64,000 nt of DNA from Liquidambar formosana. Taxonomy: Eukaryota > Streptophyta > Magnoliopsida > Saxifragales > Altingiaceae. Positions 34,300 through 46,872 of this stretch are shown here, in pieces. The notes below the pieces were generated by a model. It was not told where the DNA came from. It ran no database searches and worked only from the letters and a program-made list of their open reading frames with translations. The DNA lies in the NCBI GenBank assembly GCA_039720395.1, contig CM077827.1:12811615-12875614 (forward strand), written 5' to 3'. The position numbers were made by a program, and so were the translations under genes. The stretch's first letter is position 1. The number at the start of each line of letters is the position of its first letter.

Positions 34300-35586
34300 C
34301 TCTCTCTCTTTCTCTCTCTCTTTTAAATTGGCATGTGCAATAGGTTTATCACTTATTCTTCTTCATTGTTCTAAATGGAGAATAAGAATAGGAGTATAGT
34401 AATAAAATGCATATGAGGCGATGTACTTTATCAATAATCAAAATATTGATATTTGAGTTCATATTCCCCATTAGTTCCTACCAATAACACCTCCACAAAT
34501 TAACAAAGAATATGCCACTCACTTATGGATATTTCTTTATAATTCAAATCCACTAGCAATAACCCATATGGTGCATGGAAATTATATACAAAAAGATCGG
34601 TTGTATTTTTGCGAGAATTCCTACTTTTTTCTGATTTCTATGCCAATAAAGAGAGAGAGAGAGAGGGGAGGAGGGGGGGAGGGATTATAGATATAATTCA
34701 TATAAGATGGTAAAGCATATGAGCATCATACTCCACATGGATAAATAAAATTTCATACTCCACACAGCTAAATAAAATTTCTCACTTTAAGTTTTGGTAA
34801 TAGGGCACATTGAAGAAATTTAAAGAAGGATTACTCAGACCTCTTTATGCCTTGAGGTCCATAATATAGAAAATTTGCATTTGCAAACACTGTTTGAGAC
34901 ATCGTCTTAATTGGATAAATAAAGCTTGAATAAACTTGAAACTTGACACCAAAGAGAGGATGTCTAACTCCATTTTTCCTTCTTTCCTTTTAACAAGGCC
35001 ATCACATCCCAACTACATATATTCATTGCTTTGACTAGCTTTTTATTCTGCATCTTTCCTAGTTTTAAAAATTCTAATTCTCTTCACAAAAGCACAGATA
35101 ATACCAAAAGAGCAAGAATTTGAAAGATGAGTGGATACTTGACTGAATCTTTTGCTACAGGCCTCTTAATATTGACTCTATCAATGAAAATTTTCCCATC
35201 TACATGAAAAAAAAGGAGGGGGGGGGGGGGGAGTGGAATACCACTCTTCATCTACATGAACTAATTTTCTATACTTTGGACATGCCAAGTTCACATGCAT
35301 CTATTCCTAAAAGTAAGAGAGAAAAGGTACTCTCAAAATCTTCCAAGTGGAGAGGTGTGGCTCTGGGGTAATTGAAAAGATCAAAACATAACTAGTAATA
35401 ATTAAAAGTGATAAAAGTGGACTTAGCACCTACAAATAATTCAAAATTTTCTCACAAAGTTCGTACCTTTTGAATACAGGTTTTATAAATACATTTGCAT
35501 CATGAGATTCTCATTCTGTTTTGTACATGTTAGCTCACATTCACAATCATGCTTCTCATGCCTTTTATTCCTTTATTTGTGTGCAG
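34300..35586. other. First intron of the USP-type pseudogene
   Basis: No coding signal; its 5' border is uncertain because no good donor in the right phase follows the first exon. It holds a GA-rich patch near 34650-34680 and a run of 14 or more G's at about 35218-35231. Confidence 0.45.
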
Positions 35587-36057
35587 AGATGAACCAACTT
35601 TCTGATGCCCATGATGAGAATGCACTTGGAAGCAAACAAGTCGATCAACAAAGCAGGGAATTGTTCCTTCCCTTCTGTTGTTTTTGTACACGAAAAGATG
35701 TAGGTTACAGAGGCCTGATCATGCTATTCTTCCATTGGAAATAAATATGATAGAGAAAATTCATGAGAGCCTAACTGAATTTGTCTATCCTAAAAGACTT
35801 CGGATAGAAAGCATGAGAACTCAATGTTTTCTGTATCTTATTGGATTTCCTAGAAAGCATGAGAAGTCAATGTTCATTATATATATTAACCACTGGATAT
35901 CTGTTTCATTCTAACTTTTATTCTTTTTTATATCAGATACACTACAAAGACATCATATTAGAAGATACGGACATAGTGCAAGCATTAATTGAATATGTCA
36001 GTCACACAGCAATTGAACATTTGGTTATCGGGCCTCTTCAAAATCTGGCTTTCTCGG

Positions 36058-37461
36058 GTAATTTTCTGCACTCACCACCGAGATTTGCCAACAATACCAT
36101 TTTTTTTCCCAAGGTTGCTATAAAACCCTCAAACTGAACAACTAACTAATTTTTTGTTTTTAATATGCAAATGATAACTTTGTGAACTACTATATATTTA
36201 TAAAGCATAATAATGTCAATATTTTTAATTTTTAAATTTTATTTTATGTTCATTGTACATCTATTACAGTATTCATTTTTCATTTTCCTCAATTTGTGAC
36301 CTGACATTTAAAAGAAAAAGCATGGGTTCACTTATTTCGTAACTAGGCCATAAACCTGAAAAAACCCATAATCAGTTAGTAAATAATGGGTTTGGGATCT
36401 GGGTGCACTAGTACTCGACCAAAACCCAACCTATTGATACACCTACCAATGATCAAATTTCAGATGAAAGTAAAATTCTAAAACTAGAAGCACTAGAAAA
36501 TTGAAATATTTGAGAACCATACCAAGCCAAAATTCAAGTCTAAAAATTTAATCCACACATAAATAAGAATTTTGCGCTTGCAAATTCTTATGTCTTAATA
36601 TCATCCACATACTAGACTTGAACTTGTGATTTCACCAAAATTGGAAACAAATCTAAATGGCTGCCAAAGTTTTCTACAATTTGTCTTTAGCAAGTTGATT
36701 GGTAAAACAAAGTACGCAGGGAAGATTTAGAAGATAGAAGAGAAAGGGAAGGGGGTGTTGTGAGACGTAGAAATGGTTTTTTTTTTTTTTTCCCCAGTAA
36801 ATTCATCCCCTCCCTCAGGGGAGGAGAGGTTTGGGGGTGAGTTTTAATTCCCCTTTACAATTTTTTATTATTTCCCCAAAAAATAAAAAATAAAAAACGA
36901 AAGTTAATTTTGATATAGTTCACAAGAAACTTGCCAAGTGAACAATGTATTCGCTTTTGGTGACCCCATTGTGAAATTATCACTTAAAGTAGGCACAAAC
37001 AATTAGCAGATAGTAGCTTTATTTCAAAAGGAAAACCATCAATAACCCAATTCTAGGCAAGCTTAATCCAATATGAAATCTAATTATGCAAACCCAATCT
37101 CGAGATTAAAGCTTTCCTCTAAGACAAAAAAAAATGGAGTCATTGCAAAATCATCACCATAAATAAAAATAAGAGAAATAAAATACATAACTTTTAAAAT
37201 CTAAAAATGGTCTAGGGAGAATAGAATTAAAGCTCTTCAAACTCTAGGAAGAACAAATGGACTCATATCAGATGCTATGTAAAACATAATGGAATGGTAA
37301 AATTTCCAAGGGAGGTCCCCACGCTGGCCTTAATTAGTATGCAACCCACATGATTTGTGCTAGAAATGTTAGAGATACTTAATGTCTTGCAGCATGGGAT
37401 TCATATGAATGCAAAAACCTATCTCAAGATTTTCTTAACTTCAGAAAATCTTTTGTGACAG
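36058..37461. other. Third intron of the USP-type pseudogene
   Basis: AT-rich, no feature recognised. A T tract with CCCC lies near 36778-36796. Confidence 0.5.
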
Positions 37462-38337
37462 AAGATTCATGGAAAAAGATATTCCAGGCAATATATCCAA
37501 AGGGGCACCAGATTTTTGTATTGTATATGTCATCTCCAAAGGGAAGATTTCATCCATGCGATCTGCCTCCCATCCTGCCCTACTCATTTCCCCTTTACAA
37601 AACCACATTCTGAATCAAGCCAGCATCGAACCAGATCTATCTGAAACAAATTTACCCCCAGCTAACAGTGCAAATGGTTAGTTTATTCACTTCAAGTGGA
37701 ATTCTTTTTCCTACTTTATGTTGCATCTACCAATGCAGTTTGAAATAAGTGTTTGACTCTTCTATCAGGAGCTGAAAGAAGACCAATGGAGCCATCATAT
37801 AACATGCAGGACGACATGGAATCCATCAAGTATGTCACATTATACTGAACTGTCCAGATAATAAAATTAATAAACTTTATCTCTAGAAAACTTACTTGTA
37901 GAGAAAACTTACAGGAAGGTTGTTGCACAACTCCCTTAAGTACTTTCTGATTATATGACCTTCTGCCCACAATACTAAGATGAGAATGAGAAAGATTTAT
38001 ACTTGGGACTGATTTTGGGTTTCTAATAGTATAGGAAAACCTATTGCTTTGTGGAATGAACTAATTTGAAATCATCACGGACAGGTCGCCATTCATTAGA
38101 GGGAAAGGCTTAAATGGAAAATCATATGAAGAACTCTTAGTGCCAGATACTGATATACCCTTTGTCAGCTTTGGCAGGGCAAGCATCGGCCTCATATTTC
38201 CTCCTTTCTACAACAACAATGAATTGGGTAGGACCCCAAGGCTGTCAAACAGCTCAAATATAGATTACCATGGTTCTGAGTCACCGCATTTTGGATGCAA
38301 GTCAATGGATAGACTGTCATGGTCATCACAGACAATG

Positions 38338-39555
38338 GTAAGGGCATGAAGTATATCAAATATGAAAATGTACACATGTAGCATTTGCATTGTCTATGCA
38401 ACCATACATATATCTTAATATTATCCACCCTTAGTTTAGTGAATTTCTTGAGTTTGTGTATCTTATTATAAACCTTGTCATATCTTCTGTATATTAATAA
38501 CTACAAACATGTGGTCAATGTAAAACAAGGTACTGGCTGTATAAATATAAGAAAAAGCTAAAAGAAACATATAAAGGAAGTAAATTTCTGCTGCAAAAGC
38601 CTCTATTTCCACTCAACAAGGTGTTTTTAGAAACCATCTTTAAAAGGAGTCTTGGGGCCACAAAAGTGAAGAAGCACGGGATAATTTTCTATGAAGAATT
38701 TCAAAGCAACTTTGAAAGAAAAAACCATAAACTCTTAGAAAAGAATTGGAAATATTAAAATGAAATGGAGAAAATGAAGGATTAATTCTCTAGACTTGCG
38801 GAATCTCTGAATATTTGAAAGAGGAAATCGAAGTAGTTGAGAAAAACACTTGTGAGTTATGGATTATGAAAAAACCAAAAGTCAAAGAAACTGATTAGTA
38901 AGAAATGGAATATATATATATTTATCACTTAGAAAAGAAAAAATGGGGCTTGTTGCAAATCTTTGAAGCATACTGGATATCTTAATCTAACGAACACTAA
39001 ACTCTAGTGTATGAATTATAAAACATCTAATTCATGCAAAAAAAGTCCAGGAGCAAGCACTATTTTAAACAAATTGATCCAAAAGATATAAATATTATCT
39101 ATCCATGCCTTCCATATATAAATTCATGTATGAATATGAACACGTGTGTGTGTATAAATTCATGTATGCATATAAACATACGCATGAGTACATCACCAGA
39201 ATCGTTTTTGTCATGGTCACTTATTGATGTAAGCAATATATTTCCTACACTGTTGAAAGGCTATCCACTCAGACACTATAAAAGCAACACTACAGCTCTC
39301 AATTATACACATCCTTTGCCAGAGAACATATGCTCTTCAATAGTTCACTGAGTACACAAAAGAGTGTATGTTACTCATCTTGCAAAAATAAAATATCACT
39401 TTCTTGTTTTTCTTTTTTCATCATTTCATTTTTTTTTTTAACAGAGAATGTCAGCGTGCATCCTTCCAATTACACATGCATGAATACACACATACGTGAT
39501 TATATATATGAATTTACAAAATTGTAATAAAGATTTTACATATTGAAACTTACAG
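38338..39555. other. Intron before the coiled-coil exon
   Basis: AT-rich intron with short repeats of AATTCATGTATG near 39120-39175; nothing else recognised. Confidence 0.5.
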
Positions 39556-39657
39556 GATGATGTAGAAGCTGAAATGAGGCGGCTAAAATTGGAGCTTAAG
39601 CAAACAATGGACATGTTCAGTACAGCCTGCAAAGAAGCACTCATGGCGAAACAGAAG

Positions 39658-40390
39658 GTATGAAAAACTGCATCTGCTTACAATAGATATGTCACATTCC
39701 CATTCCCAAGTAATGACCCGTGAACCAAACGCCCCTTTTAAAGAAAAAAAATGATGTAATGTTCCTCATTGGTTAGGTTTCAAAATGAAAAGTCAAGTAG
39801 AAATTAGGTGGAAAAACACCATATCCTTTTCATGTACTCAATTTCCACCTATTCCTATAGTGTTTTTTCATCTAATTTCAACTCGATTTTTCACCTAAAA
39901 CCTAACTAGAGGGACATTACATCAATTTTTTCTTTAGAGTGATTATGTGAGAAAGGTTAAACATTAAGGGGGATTTCTTGTAATTAATCCAAAAAATAAA
40001 GATAAAAACTTGAGCGTAGTTTTCTATATGTGATACTTATTGTGGTAGATTTCTTGTGATACTTATTGGAGATTACTAGCATGTTTATCTTAATGAATAG
40101 GTAAAACATTATGGATATTGGCAAAGATTAATTTACAAATAAGATTATATCGTTCGCCGGGCCACTTCATTTTTCTACAATTTCTCTACAGAAAATAAAG
40201 AAGTGGAAAAAGGTTATGGCAAGACCCAATCTGGAACTCCCCTTATGGTTGCACCTTTACAGTTACAGCCCCTACCCCGACTGAATTGTCACAAAACCAA
40301 TCCAAAAAATTGTTGCAGGGTTGTAACCATATGAGAGTTGGCTGAGTCGACAAAGTAAAATAAAAAGAAACTCAATATCAAATCAAAGGT
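39658..40390. other. Gene-to-repeat transition
   Basis: Follows the last recognisable exon and starts with a good donor (GTATG), so the transcript would read on into the tRNA repeat region. No acceptor with a recognisable next exon was found. Confidence 0.4.
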
Positions 40391-43300
40391 GACTATATTG
40401 AGAATAGATATTCAATTATTGACATTTTAATTTGACAAAATTTGTCATAGAGGGCAATTTGAAGGAAGGATTAAAATAAATTTAAGAACAAAAATATATT
40501 AAAACCGACTCCACTGGAAATTGAACCCAGAATCTCTGGTTTCGTAGATCAACGCCTTAATCCGTTTGGCTATGGAGTCGATTGGTTGTCCATATATGAA
40601 GTCATAGATAATTTTTATTTTTTATAATCTAAAATACCAATAAATACATTAGCTTAAATATTTCTAAAATACCAATAATTACAAAAACTTAGATCCTAAG
40701 GAATCTAATTTCCATCGTCTTCCTAAAAATAAAAAAATAAAAAAATAATGGAATCTAATTTCAGACGAATCAAAAAGGTGGAGGAAAAGCTTTCAAAAAT
40801 GTTTTGGAGAAAGAATGGTCATTGGCCCAAAAATATATAGGATTTTTGACAATAGTTTCACACTCAACTTTGTGATTCTGATGATTTGGGGAGCAATATT
40901 CCACTTTCATTCATCTAACAGATCAAAAATCAACTCATTTTTGGATTGATACGATCCTATAGCCATTATCGAAGGAAGCATCAAAGCTCAAAAGCTCAAC
41001 CTACAGTTGAGGCCTTCAAGTTAAACCATTTGGATATTTTGTTAAATAAGACTAATGACAACCTTGTTATGAAACTTTCAATTCAACCATTTAAACCATA
41101 AAAAAATCATTTTTTTATTTTTATTTTAAAAACCTCTAACATCTTTTATGTGTTCATGATATTACTATCATGCTAGCAAGGTCCATTTTAAAATTTCTTC
41201 ATTATAATCTCGCTTTATGTACTTTTGTTATGGTAGCAATATTCCCCTTTTTATTTTTTTAGGCGGCCCCGCGGTGGAGATGTTTGGTATGAAAAGTGTA
41301 ACACTTCTTAGTGTGGCAGAAGACAAAAAGCTGTCAAACGAACTAAACCCATTGTGCAAAATATGAAGCCTATGTCAGCTGATTGCATGAAGGATATTAT
41401 TATAAAAGAAGACTTTTTCTCCTTTTATTAAGGATTAAGGGTACCTTAGACCTTATTCCGTTAAGGTTTCAATTTAAATTAATCTCCTAATTAGTCATTT
41501 TAAAATGTCTCATACCCACACAAGTAAGAGAAGTTGAAATGATGACCTCTTATGAGTATATCTAAGATCTAACTGCTCAACCAACCCATGTGAGCAAATG
41601 TAAAAGAATACTTTGATGTTAATAATGAAACCAAAATTTTGAACTTTAATAGGTATTTTGGACATTTTATAATTTGTTGCAGACAAGGGGAGAAGAGTAT
41701 TTTGTCTTCACGGTGAAAATAAGAAGATTGATTTAAAAAACTTAGGCCTCTTGTGAGTTTAATGTGCAAGCATGCCAGTATTCAACCTTTTGGCTGGGTA
41801 TTCCTCCAAAATGGATTTGGTTTATACTTGTCCTTGAGGCCCTACGGTAGGCGATTAGGGAAGAAAGTTAAGAAAACCTATCTCCTGTGAGGTTTTAATT
41901 GCCTCAATGAGAAAGAATTTTTTTATCAAAAAAAAAAAAAAAAAAGAAACAGAAAAAAATGAGAAATAATTTAACTAGAATCTACTGAATTAAAGCACAT
42001 AAGAAGAGTAAATGAGCAGACCAGCTAAGTGGGTAAGCTTTTGAACAAGAAAAATGCTACTTCACCCCTTTTTTATCACCTACCTTATGTGTCAAAAGTA
42101 AAAAAGTAAATGCTATTATGTAGGGTTCAACATGAAAAAAGAGGAGAAACTGTCACAATATAGATGGGTGGGGAGTATGAGTGAAAATGTTAAATAAATG
42201 GTTGAAATAGTACTAGTCTTTAAACAACTAACATAGAAACTCAGTCAACCTAAAGACAAAACGATGCTTACTATTGGAGCCCTTCAATTTGATTGAAAGT
42301 TGATGTGATTGAAAAAGGCATAGCAGTGCCCAAAAAAAAAAAAACCTAACTAAAGAAGTCATGCATGGGAACGTAAAAAAAGATGCAACAGCCTTTTAGT
42401 TAGCAGGTTCGATCTTGAGGAGAAACTTGGGAAACAGAGAAAGGATTGGTGAGAGCGGGGGTCTGTGCAGAGGTGAAATTAAGTATATATACTAATCTCT
42501 AGGAATAATAATTGGTTAGGTCATACCTCTATTTTAGTTTAATTATTGTTAAAAGCTTGAATGACACTAACTTGAATAGTTGGGCAATCTAGATAAATTA
42601 CCAACTTGTCTAAATTTATTTGTCGATTAACAAGAAAGATAGATATTAAGTAGTTTAACAGCATATAAATGGGTAAAAGCATGAAAACAAGAAATGGGGA
42701 ATTAAATGAAAATGACGCGGGTTATTGTCACCACAAAAATTTATTTGTATTCTCGTTTAATTTATACTTTTTAAGGTTTTAAGAAAAGTATATATTACGG
42801 CAGTAGAGAGAGAGAGAGAGAGAGAGAGAACCCTTGTATTCAATGTGTATACTACCTGTACAAGAGAGGCTTATATATAGGCATACATAAGGGAATAATA
42901 CGGAATAGGGACAATATACATTAATCGCATAAAGGATTTTCATGAAACTAGTTCAATAGTCTATTAGTTCTTGTTTCATTTTTATAGAATGTTTCATAAA
43001 AATTAAAAAGGGAAAATTACATTCAACTCCTTTGAGGTTTGCTGAAATGACAACGACCTCCCTTGAAATTTTAAAAATTACATTAAGTTTGCTTGAGGTT
43101 TACTAAAAATTACATAAACCTTTCTTCCGTTACTAATGCCATCACGGAACATGTAAGATGTCCATTTACCACTAATTTTTCACCCAAAGCTTTTACAGCA
43201 TTATATGGGTGCAACATGCCTCTAATGTATTGATTGGTGGCATTTTTGTATTTACAAGGCAACTTAAGCTTATTTTAGTCTATTTATTCATTAACCCATT

Positions 43301-43996
43301 TAGTAAAGGCAAATGGGTGCATTTTCACCATGTAATGGTGAACTTAGAGTTACTTTAGTTCTTTTGTGAATTAGCACCTTCAATAAGGGCAAAGTTGGCA
43401 TTTGCCTGGTGTTTATTTTTGCATAACATCAACTTCCGTTAGTTGATTTAATGTTCAACTAGGAAATGAGGCCTATATAATTTTTTTCAAACCTTACGTA
43501 AGGTTGTAAGATAAGCCAAGTTGCTCAAACTAGGCTCAAGTTCGACTTGATAAAATGTTGAATCGAGAATTGAGCTCGTTCATGAGATAAATAAGTTGAG
43601 TCAAGCTCAAACTTCCTTTTAAGCTTATTAATTTATTGAGTCAAGGTCTAGTATTGTACTACTTAGCTTGATAAGCTCTTAATGCTTTAAATAATTATAA
43701 TATGGCTCGACTCAATAAAAAGTTTATTCGAGTTCACTCGTAAGCTAAACAAGCTGAGCGCGAGCTTTATTGAGCTCATTAATTTAACAAGCCAAGCCTG
43801 ATTCATATGTACATGTCTGTTTGTCTCTCTCTCTCTCTCTCTCTCTCTATATCTATATATATATATATATATGCAAATATTTTGCAAAAATTCTGTTGGG
43901 TATATGAAAATTTAAACAAATAGGGGTTGTAAATTTGTCATTGGGGTGGGGGGAGGGTGGAATTCTGATTGGAGACCATGGGGCATAATTGGGTGA
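40391..43996. repeat. tRNA-Arg segmental repeat, unit 1
   Basis: Begins GAGAATAGATATTCAATTATT-like sequence before the tRNA at 40506 and ends with the (CT)n(AT)n tract (43825-43872), GCAAATATTTTGCAAAAATTC and a 100-base block that leads to unit 2. Unit 1 has about 780 bases (about 40965-41740) not present in unit 2. A (GA)n tract is at about 42805-42830. No coding sequence is visible. Confidence 0.8.
40506..40579 (-). tRNA. tRNA-Arg(ACG), degenerate copy
   Basis: On the minus strand the acceptor arms GACTCCA/TGGAGTC pair fully, discriminator G follows, and a TTTT terminator comes a few bases later. The anticodon loop CTACGAA gives ACG. The anticodon stem TTGAT/ACCAG has an A-C mismatch and a G-T wobble end, and the T stem has a G-T pair in place of G-C, so folding is weakened. 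Box A is TAGCCAAACGG; box B is GGTTCAATTTC, off consensus at the end. Likely on the way to a pseudogene. Confidence 0.7.
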
Positions 43997-44226
43997 TGAC
44001 TATAGAGAATAGCTAGATATTCAATTATTGAAATTTTAATATGTCAAAATTCTACATGGAGTTCAAATTTTGATGGATGGATTAAAAAAAATTTAAGAAG
44101 ATGGTAACAAAGAAATTTGTAGGGTGAAAAGCGTGGAGTACAAATTTGTGGCTTGCTACCATTCAATTTCTAGCCGATTAAAAAAAAAAGGGTAATACAC
44201 AAAAACACTCACCAGGCCAAAATAGA

Positions 44227-44300
44227 TGACTCCACTGGGAATTGAACCCAGAATCTCTGGTTTCGTAGACCAGCGCCTTAATCCGTTGGGCCATGGAGTC
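44227..44300 (-). tRNA. tRNA-Arg(ACG), best preserved copy
   Basis: The minus strand folds cleanly: acceptor GACTCCA/TGGAGTC, anticodon stem CTGGT/ACCAG around loop CTACGAA (anticodon ACG), T stem CTGGG/CCCAG. Box A is TGGCCCAACGG and box B GGTTCAATTCC, both within RNA polymerase III consensus. TTTT occurs seven bases after the acceptor arm. The discriminator is A; plant tRNA-Arg(ACG) usually has G. No intron. Confidence 0.88.
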
Positions 44301-45317
44301 AATTAGTTGCCCATATGTGAAGTCATAGATTATTTTTTTAAAAAAACAATATTTCTAAAATACCAATAAGTACATCAGCTTATGGATTGGTTGTGTACCT
44401 GTTTAATTGATTAACTACACAATAAATCTAATTTCAGACAAATTGAAAGGGTGGTGGAAAAGGTTTCAAATATGTTTTGGAGAAAGCATAAATGGTCAAA
44501 TGTATAGGATTTTTTAACAATAGTCTCACACTCAACTTTGTAATTATATTGTGATCATTTGGTAGCAATATTCCAGTTTCATTCATCAACAAGTCAAAAA
44601 TAAAAGAAGATTGATTTTAAAAACTTAGGCTTTGTGTGAGTTTAATGTGCAAGTGTGCTAAGATTCAACCTTTGGGTATTAGTACAAAATGGATTTGGTT
44701 TATATATATATACCTGGCCTTGAGGCCCTCACTTAAGCAATTAAGGAAGAAAGTTGGGAAAACGTACCTATTTTCTTTAACGTTTTAACTGCTTCAATGA
44801 GAAAGAATTTAACTAGACTCTGCCGAATTAGAGCACCTAAGGAAACTAAATGAGCGGACAGCAATTTAACACAGAAACTAAGTCAGAACTGAGGACAGAA
44901 CAATACTTACCATTGGAGCCCTCAACAAAGCTTGAAAAGAGCAATGCGATTGAAAGTTGATGTGATTGAAACAGGCATTAGAGTGCCAAAAAAATGAAAA
45001 AAAAAATGAAAAAACATAACTAAAGAAGTCATGCATGGGAACGTGAAAAAAGATGCAACAACCTTTTAGTTAGCAGGTTCGATCACAAGGAGAAAATTGT
45101 GAAACAGAGAAAGGATTGGTGAGAGCGGGGGTCCGTACAGAGGCGAAATTAAGTATACTAATCTCTAGGAATAATAATTGGTTAGGTCACACCTCAATTT
45201 TAGTTTGATTATTGTTAAAAGCTTGAATGACACTATAATTTGAATAGTTGGGCAATCTAGGTAAATTACCAACTTGTCTAAATTTATTTGTCGATCAACA
45301 AGAAATATAGATATTGA

Positions 45318-45546
45318 GGTCATGTTTGTTTGGTTGGAATGGAATGGAATTGTTGGAAATGAAATTTGATTACATGCTCCAAATAGTCTGGAATGGGATG
45401 AGATTAAAATAAACATTACAGAATGAATATCATTATAATTCACTACTACTGTTTGATTCTATTCCCATTTAATTACCTCATCCAAACATGTGGTTTGGAA
45501 TGAGATTCCATTCCTTCCATTCCATTCCAACCAAACAAACATGGCC
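45318..45546. mobile_element. Tourist-like (PIF/Harbinger) MITE, 229 bp
   Basis: Terminal inverted repeats of about 32 bp start GGTCATGTTTGTTTGGTTGG on the left and the complementary ...CATGGCC on the right, with one mismatch. Flanks are TGA on the left and TAA on the right; unit 1 shows the empty site TATTAAGTAG, so the 3-bp duplication was TAA with one later change. TWA targets and GG(G/C)C-type ends are characteristic of PIF/Harbinger MITEs. No coding. Confidence 0.85.
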
Positions 45547-45693
45547 TAAGTGGTTTAACAGCATATAAATGGGTAAAAGTATGAAAATAGGATATGGGAA
45601 ATAAAATGAAAATGAGGTGGGTAAATGTCACCACAAAAATTCCTTTTGTATTCTCGTTTAATTTACACATTTTAAGGTTTTATGAAATGTATA

Positions 45694-46797
45694 TGTAAAG
45701 TCCATATTCTTAGATTGGCATATTCCGTGGCAAAAGTGGTGTTTGTTTAGTGTCTTTTGTTGATTCAAGATGTTTAAAGCTTCTAAGATTGACTCGAGTG
45801 TAGACTTCAAGGCAATGTGACTCACACTCATTGTTAGGTCAGGTAAGTGTCTATAGAAACCTGTTTTTAATCAATTCAATTCATTTTAAATCTTGATATG
45901 TGTTTTGAATAAAGAGAAAATGTTTTTGAAAATGATTTCAAAGCTTTTTAGCAATTTTCAGGTGCTAGGATCGATCGTAGGCATTGGAGGATCGATCCTA
46001 GGGTGTTCTGGAAAAACAGTTTAGCTACTGTTTTCTAGGATCGATCCTAGGGTCTGGAGGATCGATCCTAGGGTTCTTTGAAAAGTTTTTTTGCTTCTGT
46101 TTTCTAGGATCGATCCTAGGGTCCTGGAGGATCGATCCTTGCTCATAAAAATCAATTTTTAAAATATGTAAAAATTACCTATTTGTCCTTATTTCGTATC
46201 CCAGTCTCTTGGGTGTCTTAGACTCTTTAAATAGGTTTTGTTTTGATAGAGAGAAGGAAGCAAGCTTCTACCAATTAGGTTTTCAAAAGCTCATCTTCTC
46301 AAAACTTCTCTAGAGCTCTTTAACCTAGTTTTTCTCTGTCATGCTCTAGAGACCCTCAAACCACACACTATTTCCACATCCTTGAATGTTTGTGAGTCCG
46401 TTGTGACGGTGATCGAGCTTGTGAGTTTGTGGAAGAAGGAATCGCTGTGAAGAGGTTGGTTGCGACCAAAGCCGTGAAGACGGAGATCGATCGTATATGG
46501 TCGTGGGAGTGAAGACTTTTGCTTAAGTCCTTTTGGTCTGTAAGTGTGTCTTGTACTCATTGAGTTCATAGTGGATTTGCTTCAACTAGACTAGGTCCTG
46601 TGGTTTTTCCCATCTAGGGTTTTCCACGTAAAAATCTTGTGTGCACTCTTTTTTATGCTTTTATACTTGCTATGCGATTGGATTGATAGTGATAATCAGA
46701 TTTTTGAATGTTCATAATTAAAATTGGGTAAGATTTAAAGTAATACCTATTCAACCCCCCTTCTAGGTATTGTAGGGTTAATATAACCGGAATTTCA
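45694..46797 (+). repeat. 5' LTR of the SIRE-type element
   Basis: Starts TGTAAAGTCC, ends GGAATTTCA; 1104 bp. Contains the six-copy GATCGATC array (45966-46140) and a TATA-like TTTAAATAG at 46226-46234. Confidence 0.92.
45966..46140. repeat. Array of six GATCGATC palindromes in three pairs
   Basis: AGGATCGATC cores start at 45969, 45990, 46039, 46060, 46108 and 46130. Within a pair the cores are 21-22 bases apart, and pairs repeat every 69-70 bases. Most lie in the perfect palindrome TAGGATCGATCCTA. The array lies about 90-260 bases upstream of the TATA-like box and recurs in the 3' LTR at about 54893-55068 with a few point changes. Confidence 0.9.
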
Positions 46798-46799
46798 AT

Positions 46800-46811
46800 T
46801 GGTATCAGAGC
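46800..46811 (+). other. Primer-binding site, initiator tRNA-Met type
   Basis: TGGTATCAGAGC starts two bases after the 5' LTR; this is the standard copia primer site complementary to plant initiator tRNA-Met. Confidence 0.9.
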
Positions 46812-46872
46812 GAGGTTCACTCTTAAGGTTTAACAGCCTGAGTGCTGATCCTTGTTTTTGTTCTCAGGTAAT

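Larger units (their letters stand above)
34087..39657 (+). pseudogene. 5' part of a USP-domain/kinase/U-box family gene, probably a pseudogene
   Basis: Exons readable on the plus strand: about 34087-34260 (WLPKGGYVE, VAVAIDKDKGSQNALKW, RGQTVILIHV: universal-stress-protein domain start), 35587-35699 (SRELFLPFCCFCTRKD), 35937-36057 (ILEDTDIVQALIEYVSHTAI, EHLVI), 37462-37676 (KGAPDFCIVYVISKGKISSM), 37769-37829, 38085-38337 (linker, IPFVSFGRAS), 39556-39657 (coiled coil DDVEAEMRRLKLELKQTMD). The last five junctions have GT/AG borders in matching phase. This order is the N-terminal half of plant USP-kinase-U-box proteins, cytoplasmic receptor-like kinases with E3 ligase modules. Oddities: no in-frame ATG in the open frame from 33991 (the codon before WLPK is ACG, 34087); exon 3 needs a one-base shift near 36030-36034 to keep the family sequence and to match the next exon's phase; kinase and U-box exons are not found in the remaining 24 kb. 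Confidence 0.75.

Noticed and set aside
41255..41280. Resemblance of the GC-rich patch to a cloning-vector polylinker
   Set aside because: Only two short blocks match, no further vector sequence adjoins, and the surrounding sequence is continuous plant-like DNA.
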